Assembly (NCBI GenBank): GCA_022764165.1
Contig: JALERM010000048.1
Span: forward strand, 1-42,399
DNA: 42,399 bases
Source of the DNA: Eubacterium sp.
GTDB taxonomy: Bacteria > Bacillota > Clostridia > Lachnospirales > Lachnospiraceae
Reading direction: 5' to 3'
Numbering within the stretch: the stretch's first letter is position 1; every line of letters starts with the position of its first letter. Positions 8,428 through 16,247 of the stretch are shown piece after piece. Made by a program: the position numbers and the translations under genes. Below the pieces are notes generated by a model. The model was not told where the DNA came from. It made no database searches and worked only from the letters and a program-made list of their open reading frames with translations.

Positions 8428-8450
8428 AAGTAGAAGAGAATGAAAAATAA
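8412..8450 (+). CDS. Twelve-codon leader peptide overlapping the pilin start
   Basis: ATG 8412 has AAAGGAG (8399-8405) six bases upstream, better placed than anything before the pilin gene itself. The frame encodes MGSHTEVEENEK and its stop TAA (8448-8450) overlaps the pilin start (ATG 8440) by 11 bases. The start codon lies inside a perfect palindrome (8408-8427). This arrangement suggests translational coupling of the pilin to a leader. Confidence 0.45.
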   Translation: MGSHTEVEENEK

Positions 8451-8868
8451 TGTACTGAATCGTATCAAGGAAACCAAAAACTGCATGACTGCTCAGATCA
8501 ATGTTGCCCATGCAGAGGCAATGACATTGCCAGAGAGAGCATTATATCTGTATGGCAAAACTGCGAAGCTGATGATTTTTGCCATGCTCCTGATGGTATT
8601 TACGTGTGTGCCCTGCTTTGCAGATGTCACTACTGCTGAATTGGGAGATACCGAGATCATCACGAATATGATCGGAATCGTCCTGCTGGTGTTCCGTGTC
8701 ATTGGTATTGTCATGGTAGTTTACAGTATCGGTGCATTGATCCTTGCATTTAAGAATGAGGATCCTGATTCCAAGACCAAGAATACATCCATGATGGTGA
8801 TCTCCATCGTTTTGATCTTCCTGGAGACCTTTGTGAATGCATCCGGTATCCTTGATCATTTAGCATAA
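8440..8868 (+). CDS. VirB2/TrbC-like pilin (Maff2-type small membrane protein)
   Basis: A 142-residue protein with a long charged N-terminus (1-40), a hydrophobic segment ending in CFADVTTAE (about 42-62, possible signal and cleavage at F-A-D), and two further membrane spans (about 75-100 and 115-135) separated by a short polar loop with KNEDPDSKTKN. This two-span mature layout is that of VirB2/TrbC pilins and of the Maff2-like proteins found before TrbL in clostridial ICEs. The ribosome binding site is weak (AGAAGAG), so translation may depend on the overlapping leader. A terminator-like hairpin follows, which would give the pilin more transcript than the downstream genes. Confidence 0.65.
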   Translation: MKNNVLNRIKETKNCMTAQINVAHAEAMTLPERALYLYGKTAKLMIFAMLLMVFTCVPCFADVTTAELGDTEIITNMIGIVLLVFRVIGIVMVVYSIGALILAFKNEDPDSKTKNTSMMVISIVLIFLETFVNASGILDHLA

Positions 8869-8887
8869 TAACCGGACAGTAAATTCA

Positions 8888-8918
8888 GGGACAGAGGCTG
8901 GCTTCTGTTCCTTTTTTG
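8888..8918 (+). terminator. Partial terminator between pilin and VirB6 genes
   Basis: GGGACAGA (8888-8895) pairs with TCTGTTCC (8904-8911), one G-T wobble, and TTTTTT follows (8912-8917). It lies inside a same-strand gene block, so it probably attenuates rather than ends transcription. Confidence 0.65.
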
Positions 8919-8936
8919 TTAGGAAAGAGGAAATAA

Positions 8937-9833
8937 ATGCTTAAATTTTTTGCAAAACAGATTTTTGATGCACTTGTTGTGTTATTTGGCAATGGCCTGC
9001 TGAATGATATCGCTGATTTCTTATCTACGATCAACTCTGCGACCACAGATGCCCTTAACAATGGCGTGATCTCAGATGCGATCGGAATCTTTAAGGGTTT
9101 GGCTGCCTCGCTGGTCATTCTGTTCTTCCTGGTAGAACTTCTGAATGAGGCACAGAAAGACTTTGTTACGTTTGAGCGGCTTACAGTCATGCTGATGCGG
9201 CTTCTGGCAGTCACGATCATCGTCATGAACCTGGAACTGGTCGTGAACGGGCTGGAGGCATTATCTGTAGAAATCTTTGATGCAGTAAAGGATCTTGCAG
9301 GGAGTACATCAAATTCCTTTGAGATCTTTGGTGAAAATGCGTCAACCGGATACCGGTACAGTGAAGTGGAAGACGATCTGAAAGATGCTTTAGGTGATGC
9401 CGGTATCAAACAGGCATTGATGGTCATCCTGCAGCTTCTGATCCCCTGGCTGATCTCCCGGTTATGCTATGTGGTAGCTTATGTGATCACAGTCGGAAGA
9501 TCGATCGAGCTGATCGTCAGGGCGATCTTTTCACCGATCGGTGTGGCTAACCTTTTTGAGGATGGCACACGAAGCAGCGGGATCCGATACCTTAAAAAAT
9601 TTGCTGCCTGTGCCCTGCAGTTGGGGGCAATCGCCGTGATTTTATACGCTTCATCTGCTCTTTGTAACACGCTGATCGACACTTTGAGTGATGGATATAT
9701 GACTATCACAAAAGACAATATCCTTGATGTCCTGGCAAGTTCCGCATTATGGAGCATGAGTGCGATACAGCTTGCTGTTATCGGAATCACATTAAAAGCC
9801 CAGGGCATCTGTAATGATATCCTTGGTGTTTAA
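8937..9833 (+). CDS. VirB6/TrbL-like inner-membrane conjugation protein
   Basis: A 298-residue polytopic membrane protein. Hydrophobic spans are visible near 45-68, 82-102, 160-185, 190-215 and at the C-terminus, with a periplasmic-type loop (about 110-155) rich in polar residues. The central SIELIVRAIFSPIGVANLFEDG segment is like the conserved core of TrbL/VirB6 proteins in Tn916/CTn-type ICEs of Clostridia. VirB6 proteins form the inner-membrane channel. It is followed 12 bases later by PrgI and then VirB4, the standard order. Confidence 0.78.
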   Translation: MLKFFAKQIFDALVVLFGNGLLNDIADFLSTINSATTDALNNGVISDAIGIFKGLAASLVILFFLVELLNEAQKDFVTFERLTVMLMRLLAVTIIVMNLELVVNGLEALSVEIFDAVKDLAGSTSNSFEIFGENASTGYRYSEVEDDLKDALGDAGIKQALMVILQLLIPWLISRLCYVVAYVITVGRSIELIVRAIFSPIGVANLFEDGTRSSGIRYLKKFAACALQLGAIAVILYASSALCNTLIDTLSDGYMTITKDNILDVLASSALWSMSAIQLAVIGITLKAQGICNDILGV

Positions 9834-9845
9834 TAGGAGGTTGCT

Positions 9846-10262
9846 ATGATTGAGATACAAGTTCCAAAAGATATCACAACTTATAAGACAAAAAGCATCG
9901 GGCCGCTGACAACTCGTCAACTGGTGATACTGACTGTTGTTGTTGCGTTGGATATCGTGTTATACACGGCTGTCTTAAAAGACAGAAATCTGAGTACGGA
10001 AACACTGATCTATCTGATCGCATTTATAGATACCCCGATCTCGGCATTTATGTTTGAAGTATATGGGCTTCCCATGGAGAAATTTATCGCACAGTTCTTT
10101 CTCTGTAATGTTCTCACGCCGGTAAGGCGGAAATACGTCGGCACACTTCAAAAAGAAGTTGATCCTCCCATCACAGAAAAGAGACTGAAGCTCATAGAGA
10201 AGAAAAGAAAGAAGATGATCCGTGAAGCAAAGAAAAATGAGGATTTCATGGCGTATGACTGA
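9846..10262 (+). CDS. PrgI-family (VirB3-like) conjugation protein
   Basis: A 138-residue protein with AGGAGG before ATG 9846. It begins IEIQVPKDITTYKTKSIGPLTTRQL, the characteristic PrgI opening (-V-KDI--Y-P-I-GLT-RQ), followed by two membrane spans (about 30-46 and 56-73) and a basic cytoplasmic tail (KLIEKKRKKMIREAKK). PrgI proteins replace VirB3 in Gram-positive type IV systems and link the membrane channel to VirB4, encoded next. Confidence 0.85.
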   Translation: MIEIQVPKDITTYKTKSIGPLTTRQLVILTVVVALDIVLYTAVLKDRNLSTETLIYLIAFIDTPISAFMFEVYGLPMEKFIAQFFLCNVLTPVRRKYVGTLQKEVDPPITEKRLKLIEKKRKKMIREAKKNEDFMAYD

Positions 10263-10312
10263 CTGCGGCCGGTCAGCCCATGAGGAAAATATAGGAAAGA
10301 AGGAATTGTGTG

Positions 10313-12847
10313 ATGAGCTTATTTAAGAGTAAACCTCCAGTAAAAGCAGATGATGCAAAAATGAATTCACAGGTATCGAAAAAGGGTTCGCATAAACCTG
10401 TCAATAGAAGGTTTCTGTCATCCAAAAAGAAAGAAATAGAGAAATGGAAGATACCAAAGACTGTCCAGGATTCGATCCCCTACATGTATATCTATAAAAA
10501 TGGGATCATGGAACTCACTCCAGGTGTGTACTCAAAATCCTATGTCCTTGGAGATGCAAATTTCAAGATCACATCCAGACAGGGCCAGGAAAAGATATTT
10601 AATAACTATTCCACGATGCTCTCTACTTTTGGGGAGACTGTCAAAGTTGAAGTAACGATCTGGAATAAAAATATGGATATCGCAGAATTCCAGAAACAGG
10701 TATTGATGGAGATGCAGAACGATGACCTGAATGAGTACCGGGAAGAATACAATCAGATGCTGATTGAAAAGATGTCCAGTGCCAATAATAACCTGGAAAA
10801 GATCAAAATCATGACTCTGACGATCGAAGAGGAATCCATTCAGGAAGCGATCGCTACCTTTAACCGGCTGGATACAGAAGCAACAAAGATGATCGCCAAT
10901 CTGACTGGTGAAAATGCGAAAGCTATGACCGCTATGGAACGGCTCTGCATGCTGTATGAGATCTATAATCCAACGTCTTCCCAGAAGTTTCTGCAGAAAG
11001 TATGGCATGACGGAGAATGGCAGGACAGCATCAGCCTAAGCTCCATCCATGATATGGGGCTTTCTACCAAGGATGTGATAGGACCGGACAGTTTTGTTTT
11101 CAAACCCAACATGACGATCATGGGAGAAAATACGTATGCCCGTACATATTATGTATCTACGATCCCTACCTGGCTGCGTGGGGATGCGTTCACGGATCTG
11201 TCCGATTTGCCCTGTAATATGCTGGCCAGTGTGCATTATCGGACTTTGCCGCAGGATGTGGGGACAAAACTGATCAAATCCTACCGTGTCAACATCAATT
11301 CCAATGTTGCCGATGCAGAAAAGAGTGCAAGCCGTGCCGGTTATAGCGTGGATCTGATCTCCCAGGAGCTTCAGGATTCACGTACAGAAGTCAAGCAGCT
11401 GACCAACGATATCACCAAACGGAACCAGAAAATAGTGATGGTGACTATCGTCCTGACTGTGTTCACATCCTCTGAAAAAGAAATGGATAAGATGAACAAA
11501 CAGATCACGATGATCGCCAATAAACACCAGATGCAGATCCGGGTTCTGTCTTTCCAGCAGGAATATGGTCTGGCTACCTCCTTGCCGATCGGGATCAAAA
11601 AGATTGCTGTTGAGCGTCTGATGACAACAGAATCCTCCGCCATGCTGGTACCATTTTCAGTCAAAGAACTGAATCATGAGCGAGGGATGTACTATGGGCT
11701 GAATGCGGAATCCTACAGCATGATCCGATATAACCGCACAAACGGCCAGAATTACAATGGTGTCATCCTTGGTATGCCAGGATCCGGTAAATCATTCGCA
11801 ACCAAACGGGAGATCATCAATGTTATCCTGAATACGGATGATGAGGTATACATCATCGATCCGGAACGTGAATATATGCCGCTTGCCCAGAAACTGGGTG
11901 GGGAAGTGATCCGTATCGCCAATGGATCTGAAGTCTATCTGAATCCGTTTGATATGGATCTTGAGTACGCGGATGATGGAGATCCGGTCAAGATGAAAGC
12001 GGATTATATCACAACAATCGTAGACATCGCGATCGGAGGGCGGTATGGCATTTCCCCTACAGAACGATCCCTGATCGACCGTGTGGTTTTTGAGATATAT
12101 GAACCATACCTGAAGTATCTGCGAAGAACTGGTAAGACCATTGATCTGGAACATGTCCCGACCATGCAGGATTTTTATGAAAGAATGGTCGAACAGGTGG
12201 CACCGGAAGCACAGAATATCGCTTTGGCTCTGGAACGTTATGTTAAGGGTTCCCATGACATCTTTGCTCACAAAACTAATGTGAATACAGACAGCCGTTT
12301 CGTGATCTATGACATCAAAGATATCGGATCCGGACTTAAAGAATTGGGACTGCAGATCTGTCTGAACACCATCTGGAATAAGATGATAGCAAACCGGAAA
12401 AAAGGGAAACGCACCTGGCTGTATATTGATGAATTTTACCTGCTTCTGAAAAAGGAGACATCCTCAGATTTTCTGCAGGAAATATGGAAAAGGGCAAGAA
12501 AATGGAACGGAATCCCAACTGGTATCACGCAGAATGTGGAAGACCTCCTCAAATCAGAGGCTGGCCGGACGATCCTTAACAACTGTGGATTTGTCATGCT
12601 CCTCAATCAGGCCCCCATGAACCTGATCCAGCTTTCCAATATCTATAATATCTCACTGGAAGAGCAGAAATATATCAATAATGGGCCATCTGGTCAGGGA
12701 CTTATCTGGATGACGGGCGGTCAGGGAAGTGAGAGTGGTGGTACCGTTATCCCATTTATCGATCAATTCCCGGATGATACCAAACTGTACCAGATGATGA
12801 CGACAAAACCATCCGATGATGATATTCGGAAACTTCGGGAAGCATGA
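10313..12847 (+). CDS. VirB4-family conjugation ATPase
   Basis: An 844-residue cytoplasmic motor ATPase. ATG 10313 is preceded by AAGGAA; an adjacent GTG at 10310 is the alternative. The N-terminal 450 residues are the VirB4 N-domain. Walker A is GMPGSGKS (about 487-494) and Walker B is TWLYIDEFYLLL (about 700), with a TGITQN segment and a C-terminal QGLIWMTGGQ segment also typical of the family. It powers assembly and substrate transfer in the type IV channel. The lysozyme-like (NlpC/P60) gene that usually follows it in clostridial ICEs is missing, and the transfer block ends here. Confidence 0.92.
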   Translation: MSLFKSKPPVKADDAKMNSQVSKKGSHKPVNRRFLSSKKKEIEKWKIPKTVQDSIPYMYIYKNGIMELTPGVYSKSYVLGDANFKITSRQGQEKIFNNYSTMLSTFGETVKVEVTIWNKNMDIAEFQKQVLMEMQNDDLNEYREEYNQMLIEKMSSANNNLEKIKIMTLTIEEESIQEAIATFNRLDTEATKMIANLTGENAKAMTAMERLCMLYEIYNPTSSQKFLQKVWHDGEWQDSISLSSIHDMGLSTKDVIGPDSFVFKPNMTIMGENTYARTYYVSTIPTWLRGDAFTDLSDLPCNMLASVHYRTLPQDVGTKLIKSYRVNINSNVADAEKSASRAGYSVDLISQELQDSRTEVKQLTNDITKRNQKIVMVTIVLTVFTSSEKEMDKMNKQITMIANKHQMQIRVLSFQQEYGLATSLPIGIKKIAVERLMTTESSAMLVPFSVKELNHERGMYYGLNAESYSMIRYNRTNGQNYNGVILGMPGSGKSFATKREIINVILNTDDEVYIIDPEREYMPLAQKLGGEVIRIANGSEVYLNPFDMDLEYADDGDPVKMKADYITTIVDIAIGGRYGISPTERSLIDRVVFEIYEPYLKYLRRTGKTIDLEHVPTMQDFYERMVEQVAPEAQNIALALERYVKGSHDIFAHKTNVNTDSRFVIYDIKDIGSGLKELGLQICLNTIWNKMIANRKKGKRTWLYIDEFYLLLKKETSSDFLQEIWKRARKWNGIPTGITQNVEDLLKSEAGRTILNNCGFVMLLNQAPMNLIQLSNIYNISLEEQKYINNGPSGQGLIWMTGGQGSESGGTVIPFIDQFPDDTKLYQMMTTKPSDDDIRKLREA

Positions 12848-12849
12848 TG

Positions 12850-12862
12850 CGAACCGGGTTCG
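12850..12862. promoter_or_regulatory. Palindrome CGAACCGGGTTCG after VirB4
   Basis: A 13-base inverted repeat whose arms are identical to the palindrome after sipW (3731-3743), differing only at the centre base. It begins at the last base before the end of the VirB4 stop region and is followed by TTTT. It is a candidate mini-terminator or regulator site. Confidence 0.45.
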
Positions 12863-12879
12863 TTTTATATAAGACAACT

Positions 12880-12907
12880 GGGGAGTACCTATGGGTATTT
12901 CCCTTTT
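12880..12907 (+). terminator. Weak terminator after VirB4
   Basis: GGGGAGTACC and GGGTATTTCCC form an imperfect stem with a small loop, followed by TTTTCTT. It would end the transfer transcript. Confidence 0.4.
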
Positions 12908-12984
12908 CTTATTTCTGATCCTTATATCATCTACTATACAAAAATATATTGAGAGTCAGGGTTAACTGGCTACAAATACATAAG

Positions 12985-13020
12985 GCTCCTCCCACCGCCT
13001 GAAGGCAGTGGGTTTCCGCC
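12985..13020. repeat. IS200/IS605-like element end hairpin
   Basis: CCCACCGCC (12991-12999) pairs with GGCAGTGGG (13004-13012) with one mismatch around a TGAA loop, flanked by GGCTCCT and TTTCCGCC. GGGTTTCCGCC (13010-13020) is the reverse complement of GGCGGAAACCC at 14441-14451, at the start of the orphan RNA. No transposase is left between them. Confidence 0.5.
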
Positions 13021-13045
13021 TATGACAAACGAAAGGATTTAATTT

Positions 13046-13453
13046 ATGAAAGACAGTCATTATCTGATTCCATGCGTTTTATTTTACGGAGGTTGGCTTC
13101 CGGTGATTGTGCTGATATTCGTAGAGGTAATATTCATTGTGGCGCTGGCGGGTGTGCTTATACAGGCAAGAGAACATGATGGAAGAGATATTATGCTGGA
13201 TATAATCTGGGTTGGCTTTCTCATTCGTGTGATTTCAGGTTTACTGTACTCATTCGGTATACCGACACCAATATTACTTCCATTTTCAGGAACAACGGGG
13301 ATCATTACAGATTCTATCTGTATGGGAATGCTGCTTATAGGATATCTAAACAGAAAACTGAAATTATGGTGCGATCTCTATGAGTTCTGCGACTTATATG
13401 AGGACGATTTTGAAGACTGGGAGGACGATGAGTATGAAGAAGATAATGAGTAG
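13046..13453 (+). CDS. FtsW/RodA/SpoVE-like C-terminal fragment
   Basis: A 135-residue membrane protein starting after AAAGGA. Three hydrophobic segments are seen (about 10-38, 52-72, 85-100). The end, SGLLYSFGIPTPILLPFSGTTG followed by a small hydrophobic helix and LNRK, parallels the last spans of SEDS proteins (G--P-TG-PLPF-S-GG). SEDS proteins are about 370-400 residues, so this would be only the C-terminal third, and the expected S-GG is changed to SGTTG. The tail is strikingly acidic (about 30 residues, mostly D, E and Y). It is probably a remnant next to an IS end; a small unrelated membrane protein is the alternative. Confidence 0.35.
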   Translation: MKDSHYLIPCVLFYGGWLPVIVLIFVEVIFIVALAGVLIQAREHDGRDIMLDIIWVGFLIRVISGLLYSFGIPTPILLPFSGTTGIITDSICMGMLLIGYLNRKLKLWCDLYEFCDLYEDDFEDWEDDEYEEDNE

Positions 13454-13601
13454 GTTCCGGGATATATTGCTGGAGAATCGATTGCTTCTGATTCTTCTGG
13501 CAGGTTTCGCGGTCGCTGCATTTCTTTTGCTGTGGAAATGTTCGCTGGAAGGAATTCTGAGTGGAACGAAGACAGCTTATGATGCCGAGAGTGTATTATA
13601 A
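13434..13601 (+). CDS. Small single-pass membrane protein
   Basis: A 55-residue protein. ATG 13434 is favoured because GGGAGG lies 9-10 bases upstream. It overlaps the preceding gene by 20 bases in another frame, so the two are probably translationally coupled. It has a basic N-terminus (KKIMSRFRD), one membrane span (about 16-33) and a short outside tail. The family is not recognised. Confidence 0.45.
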   Translation: MKKIMSRFRDILLENRLLLILLAGFAVAAFLLLWKCSLEGILSGTKTAYDAESVL

Positions 13602-13956
13602 TGAACCCATAAATTAAGACAAAAAAATCGTTGTTTTTAAGTTGGATTTCCCTTATGATTTTATAGCGAAAGGAGTCCAACTATGGCAAGACAACAGATT
13701 ATAACTCATAAGTGTCTAAAAAATGACCCCTTCGTGTCCAAAATTAGTATACCACTTCAGTTCCCCTGATTTGTCGTAAATGTCGTAAATTTGTGGTCAA
13801 AAAATGATGAGAAATGGAGAGTGCTAATAAAATGAATGCAGGCAGCGAAGCAACTGCGTTCATGAGCAAGTAGCGAAAGCGGATTGCGAATGTCCTATTT
13901 GATAATGTATACGAATGTAAATGGATATCTGATTTCGAATCTCACCTATAAATCCG
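13602..13956. other. Non-coding stretch with IS scraps
   Basis: No credible gene is seen. GTTGGA (13643-13648) and TCCAAC (13677-13682) form an inverted repeat around a Shine-Dalgarno. ATG 13683 opens only a short frame beginning MARQQIITHKC. The segment GTGTCTAAAAAATGACCCC with a second GTGTCC nearby looks like an insertion-sequence end, which I cannot assign to a family. Confidence 0.4.
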
Positions 13957-14421
13957 GTGAGCAGATGGAGCAACTTGGCAAGTATGGTTTATGTGATAGG
14001 TCTGCGTGGATGTAAAGGAACTGCTATTGGATTTGGTAGACTTCTTTCTTTTATGATGCCGAATGTTACTGCGATTATTGATTCGGAGTGTACGTCTATT
14101 TCTTTAATTCAGGATCTGGAAGAAGGTGACGTTGTCTTGATGTTTGTTTTTTCCAGATTTTATAAAATTGATCTTGAGTATCTGAAATATGCAAAGAAAA
14201 ATGGTGCCCAAATTTATCTTGTTATCAACGATGTGGCAAGTATCCTTTCCTCATATGCTGATGACATATTGATAGTGCCAACGGATAGTATGAACTTTTG
14301 CCATTCCACCACAGCTTTAAATGTGATAACAGAATATTTACTTACATTGATAAGTAGAAAATGTGAATTTAAAGAACGAATTGACACAAGGGATCAAATT
14401 ACAGAGGATCAAAGATTATAA
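13957..14421 (+). pseudogene. RpiR/MurR-type regulator, SIS-domain fragment
   Basis: The frame encodes the C-terminal SIS sugar-phosphate-binding domain only: VYVIGLRGCKGTAIGFGRLL, LEEGDVVLMFVFSRFY, KKNGAQIYLVIND and YADDILIVPTDS are the successive SIS strands. The N-terminal helix-turn-helix of RpiR regulators (about 80 residues) is absent, and the GTG at 13957 has no ribosome binding site. It is therefore a truncated gene left between two mobile-element scraps. The codons are otherwise intact, so the loss may be recent. Confidence 0.7.
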
Positions 14422-14430
14422 AAAAGATTG

Positions 14431-14700
14431 AACTCAAGCAGGCGGAAACCCCATCAAATAAGCTACTAACCACAGCATTTGAAGCGAGTCTTGAGTCTGT
14501 CGTGGCAACGTTGCAGGTTAAGCGTAGACAGCAAGATAACAGGGATAGCTATTGAGCACCGAAATCCCAAAGTTACCAGAGGGTCGACATCGTGGTCTGG
14601 ATGAAAGACAACATATGTATTTATCGTTATGGTGAGATTTTACATACCTCTGCGGTGTTGGTTGGAATTATTCATGTTATACAGGGAATATATATGTGAA
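14431..14700 (+). ncRNA. Orphan structured RNA, possible HEARO/omega-RNA of IscB elements
   Basis: A highly structured non-coding stretch. ACTCAAG (14432-14438) pairs with CTTGAGT (14490-14496), GGGAT (14542-14546) with ATCCC (14564-14568), and CCAGA (14576-14580) with TCTGG (14596-14600). The size, the position at an IS-like end and the nested stems resemble the HNH-associated RNA that lies upstream of IscB genes and carries the guide. No IscB gene follows here; the next gene is on the other strand. The 3' limit is a guess. A different IS-associated RNA is possible. Confidence 0.4.
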
Positions 14701-14935
14701 TTTCCATAATAAAGTACAACTCAAGTAAATCATGCGGATTGAGAAGACCCTGAAAATACTGAAAAAATAAGGAAAAATCTACATTTTTTATTGCAGAAAT
14801 GCAGATAGCCATAGATGTAGGATTTGATAATCCTGATCCGGCTGTGCAGGAAGTATTTATGGGAAACCTGAATCCGGTCATAAGGAAGGTGAACCGGATG
14901 TAGTAGGAACATTTTCCGTAAATCGGGATGAAAAT
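14701..14935. other. Gene-free remnant between the RNA and the Rrf2 gene
   Basis: Only a 34-codon frame (14799-14903) without a ribosome binding site is visible. A frame change at its end would extend it (VVGTFSVNRDE, VMANRGD), so it looks like the decayed 3' end of an unidentified gene. Confidence 0.35.
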
Positions 14936-15391
14936 TTAACCGTGATGGCTAACCGGGGAGATATTGAGGATTGATGTTCGCTGATAATAGGTATCTATGA
15001 TATCCTGTAAAGTAATCATATTCATTTTTTCTTCAGCAGTTTTTTGGATTTCATTATAGAATTCCTGTAAAGACAACTGAATATTAATGCCAACGCCGCA
15101 ATCAGGGTTGGTATGAGTATCTAAATGAAGCAGCGGCTTCTCACCTTCAACTGCTTTATAAATATCCAGCAATGTAATCTGATCTGCTGGTTTTGAAAGA
15201 GAAGGACGGGCATGTCCGGCTACACTGGTCATAAGTTCCGCTTTTTTTAGTTTTAACATAAGCTGGCGTACAAAGCCGGGATTTGTATGGACACTTTCTG
15301 CAATTGAGGCACTGGTGAGAGATTTTTCCTGGTTGATAGCAATCAGAACCATCACATGAACAGTATCACTTAATTTCGTTGAGTATTTCAT
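14936..15391 (-). CDS. Rrf2-family transcriptional regulator
   Basis: A 151-residue protein with AAGGAGT before the start codon. It opens MKYSTKLSDTVHVMVLIA, then a winged helix (SLTSASIAESVHTNPGFVRQLMLKLKKAELM), the standard Rrf2 fold. Only one cysteine is present (NPDCGVG), so it lacks the three-Cys cluster site of IscR/NsrR and is closer to YwnA-like, cluster-free members. It is transcribed away from the first DUF3786 gene. Its promoter (TTGACT, 17 bases, TATAGT on the - strand) overlaps that gene's promoter, so it probably responds to the same signal. Confidence 0.85.
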   Translation of the reverse strand: MKYSTKLSDTVHVMVLIAINQEKSLTSASIAESVHTNPGFVRQLMLKLKKAELMTSVAGHARPSLSKPADQITLLDIYKAVEGEKPLLHLDTHTNPDCGVGINIQLSLQEFYNEIQKTAEEKMNMITLQDIIDTYYQRTSILNISPVSHHG

Positions 15392-15538
15392 GATAAGAAA
15401 CTCCTTGTAGTATGATATAATGATCTTGTTTTCACGGTTTTGGGGTGAAAATATTTCTAGTTTGTTTAAAACATCCTAAGTTATCAACAGTTCTTTTTTA
15501 TGTGTTAATAAACTGTACATTTTTTAGCATTTTGATGA

Positions 15539-15587
15539 TTGTAAATAATATAATTACAACTATAATGGAGATTAAAAGAAAAGTCAA
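15539..15587. promoter_or_regulatory. Overlapping divergent promoters with palindrome (copy A)
   Basis: The + strand has TTGTAA (15539-15544), 16 bases, TATAAT (15561-15566) driving the DUF3786 gene. The - strand has TTGACT (AGTCAA at 15582-15587), 17 bases, TATAGT (ACTATA at 15559-15564) driving the Rrf2 gene. Both -10 boxes lie in the near-palindrome TATAAT-TACA-ACTATA (15549-15564). Only one polymerase could sit here at a time. Confidence 0.65.
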
Positions 15588-15620
15588 CACAGTAATGAAA
15601 CTTATGGCAAAGGAGAGCTT

Positions 15621-16247
15621 ATGGAATACAAAAATCAAACAGAAAATCGTGCATTTCAGGAAATGTTGCAGGCAGCAGTAAAACGGCTGCAAAATCGTTC
15701 CGGAGAGGATCTTGCTGCAAAAAGTGGAGCTGTTTTTCATAGCAGCCGAAATGTGCTTGAAGTACTGAGTTTTTATGAAACGATTGAAATTCAACTCCCT
15801 GAGTTTCGTATTAACTCAAATATGGATGAATGGCATTATCTGATATTGCTGCATTATCTGGATATGGCCGATGGAACAGAAGGCTCACAGAAGCTCATTA
15901 CTTTTGGTAACCTGAAAGATGGATTGATTCGAGGAACCAAGTTTGACCGGACTGCAGAGCAGAAACTGGAAAAACTTTTGCAGGACAAAGAGCCTGAGAA
16001 AATTCAGAAAGCATGTACAAGTCTGGGTGCAGAATTCACAGAGACAAAGGCGGATCTGTGTGCTGTTTTTCCAGTTCTGCCAAGATATTCGGTAACTTTA
16101 AAGATATGGTTTGCGGATGAAGAATTTCCTGCATCGGGAAAACTATTTCTTCAAGATCATGCCGATCATTATCTGAGTGTAGAAGATGCAGTAACAGTCG
16201 GAGAAATCTTGCTACAAAAATTATCGGAAGCATTTTCTTCCCTCTGA
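15621..16247 (+). CDS. DUF3786-like protein (first copy)
   Basis: A 208-residue soluble protein with AAAGGAG before ATG 15621. The features fit DUF3786: a helical N-terminal half with 'LLHYLDMADG' (about 73-82) and a GNLKDGLI segment, then a C-terminal beta region 'LCAVFPVLPRYSVTLKIWFADEEFPASGKLFLQDHADHYLSVEDAV'-like (written here as its parts: FPVLPRYSV, WFADEEFPASG, LFLQDHADHYLSVED). DUF3786 genes are often reported near corrinoid or CO-dehydrogenase-linked genes; their role is unknown. A second, diverged copy closes the CooC operon at 22459. Its 3' end overlaps the TetR gene tail-to-tail by 79 bases. Confidence 0.72.
   Translation: MEYKNQTENRAFQEMLQAAVKRLQNRSGEDLAAKSGAVFHSSRNVLEVLSFYETIEIQLPEFRINSNMDEWHYLILLHYLDMADGTEGSQKLITFGNLKDGLIRGTKFDRTAEQKLEKLLQDKEPEKIQKACTSLGAEFTETKADLCAVFPVLPRYSVTLKIWFADEEFPASGKLFLQDHADHYLSVEDAVTVGEILLQKLSEAFSSL

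Noticed and set aside
14799-14903. A 34-codon frame after the orphan RNA
   Set aside because: No ribosome binding site, and it appears to continue in another frame, so it is more likely a decayed gene end.
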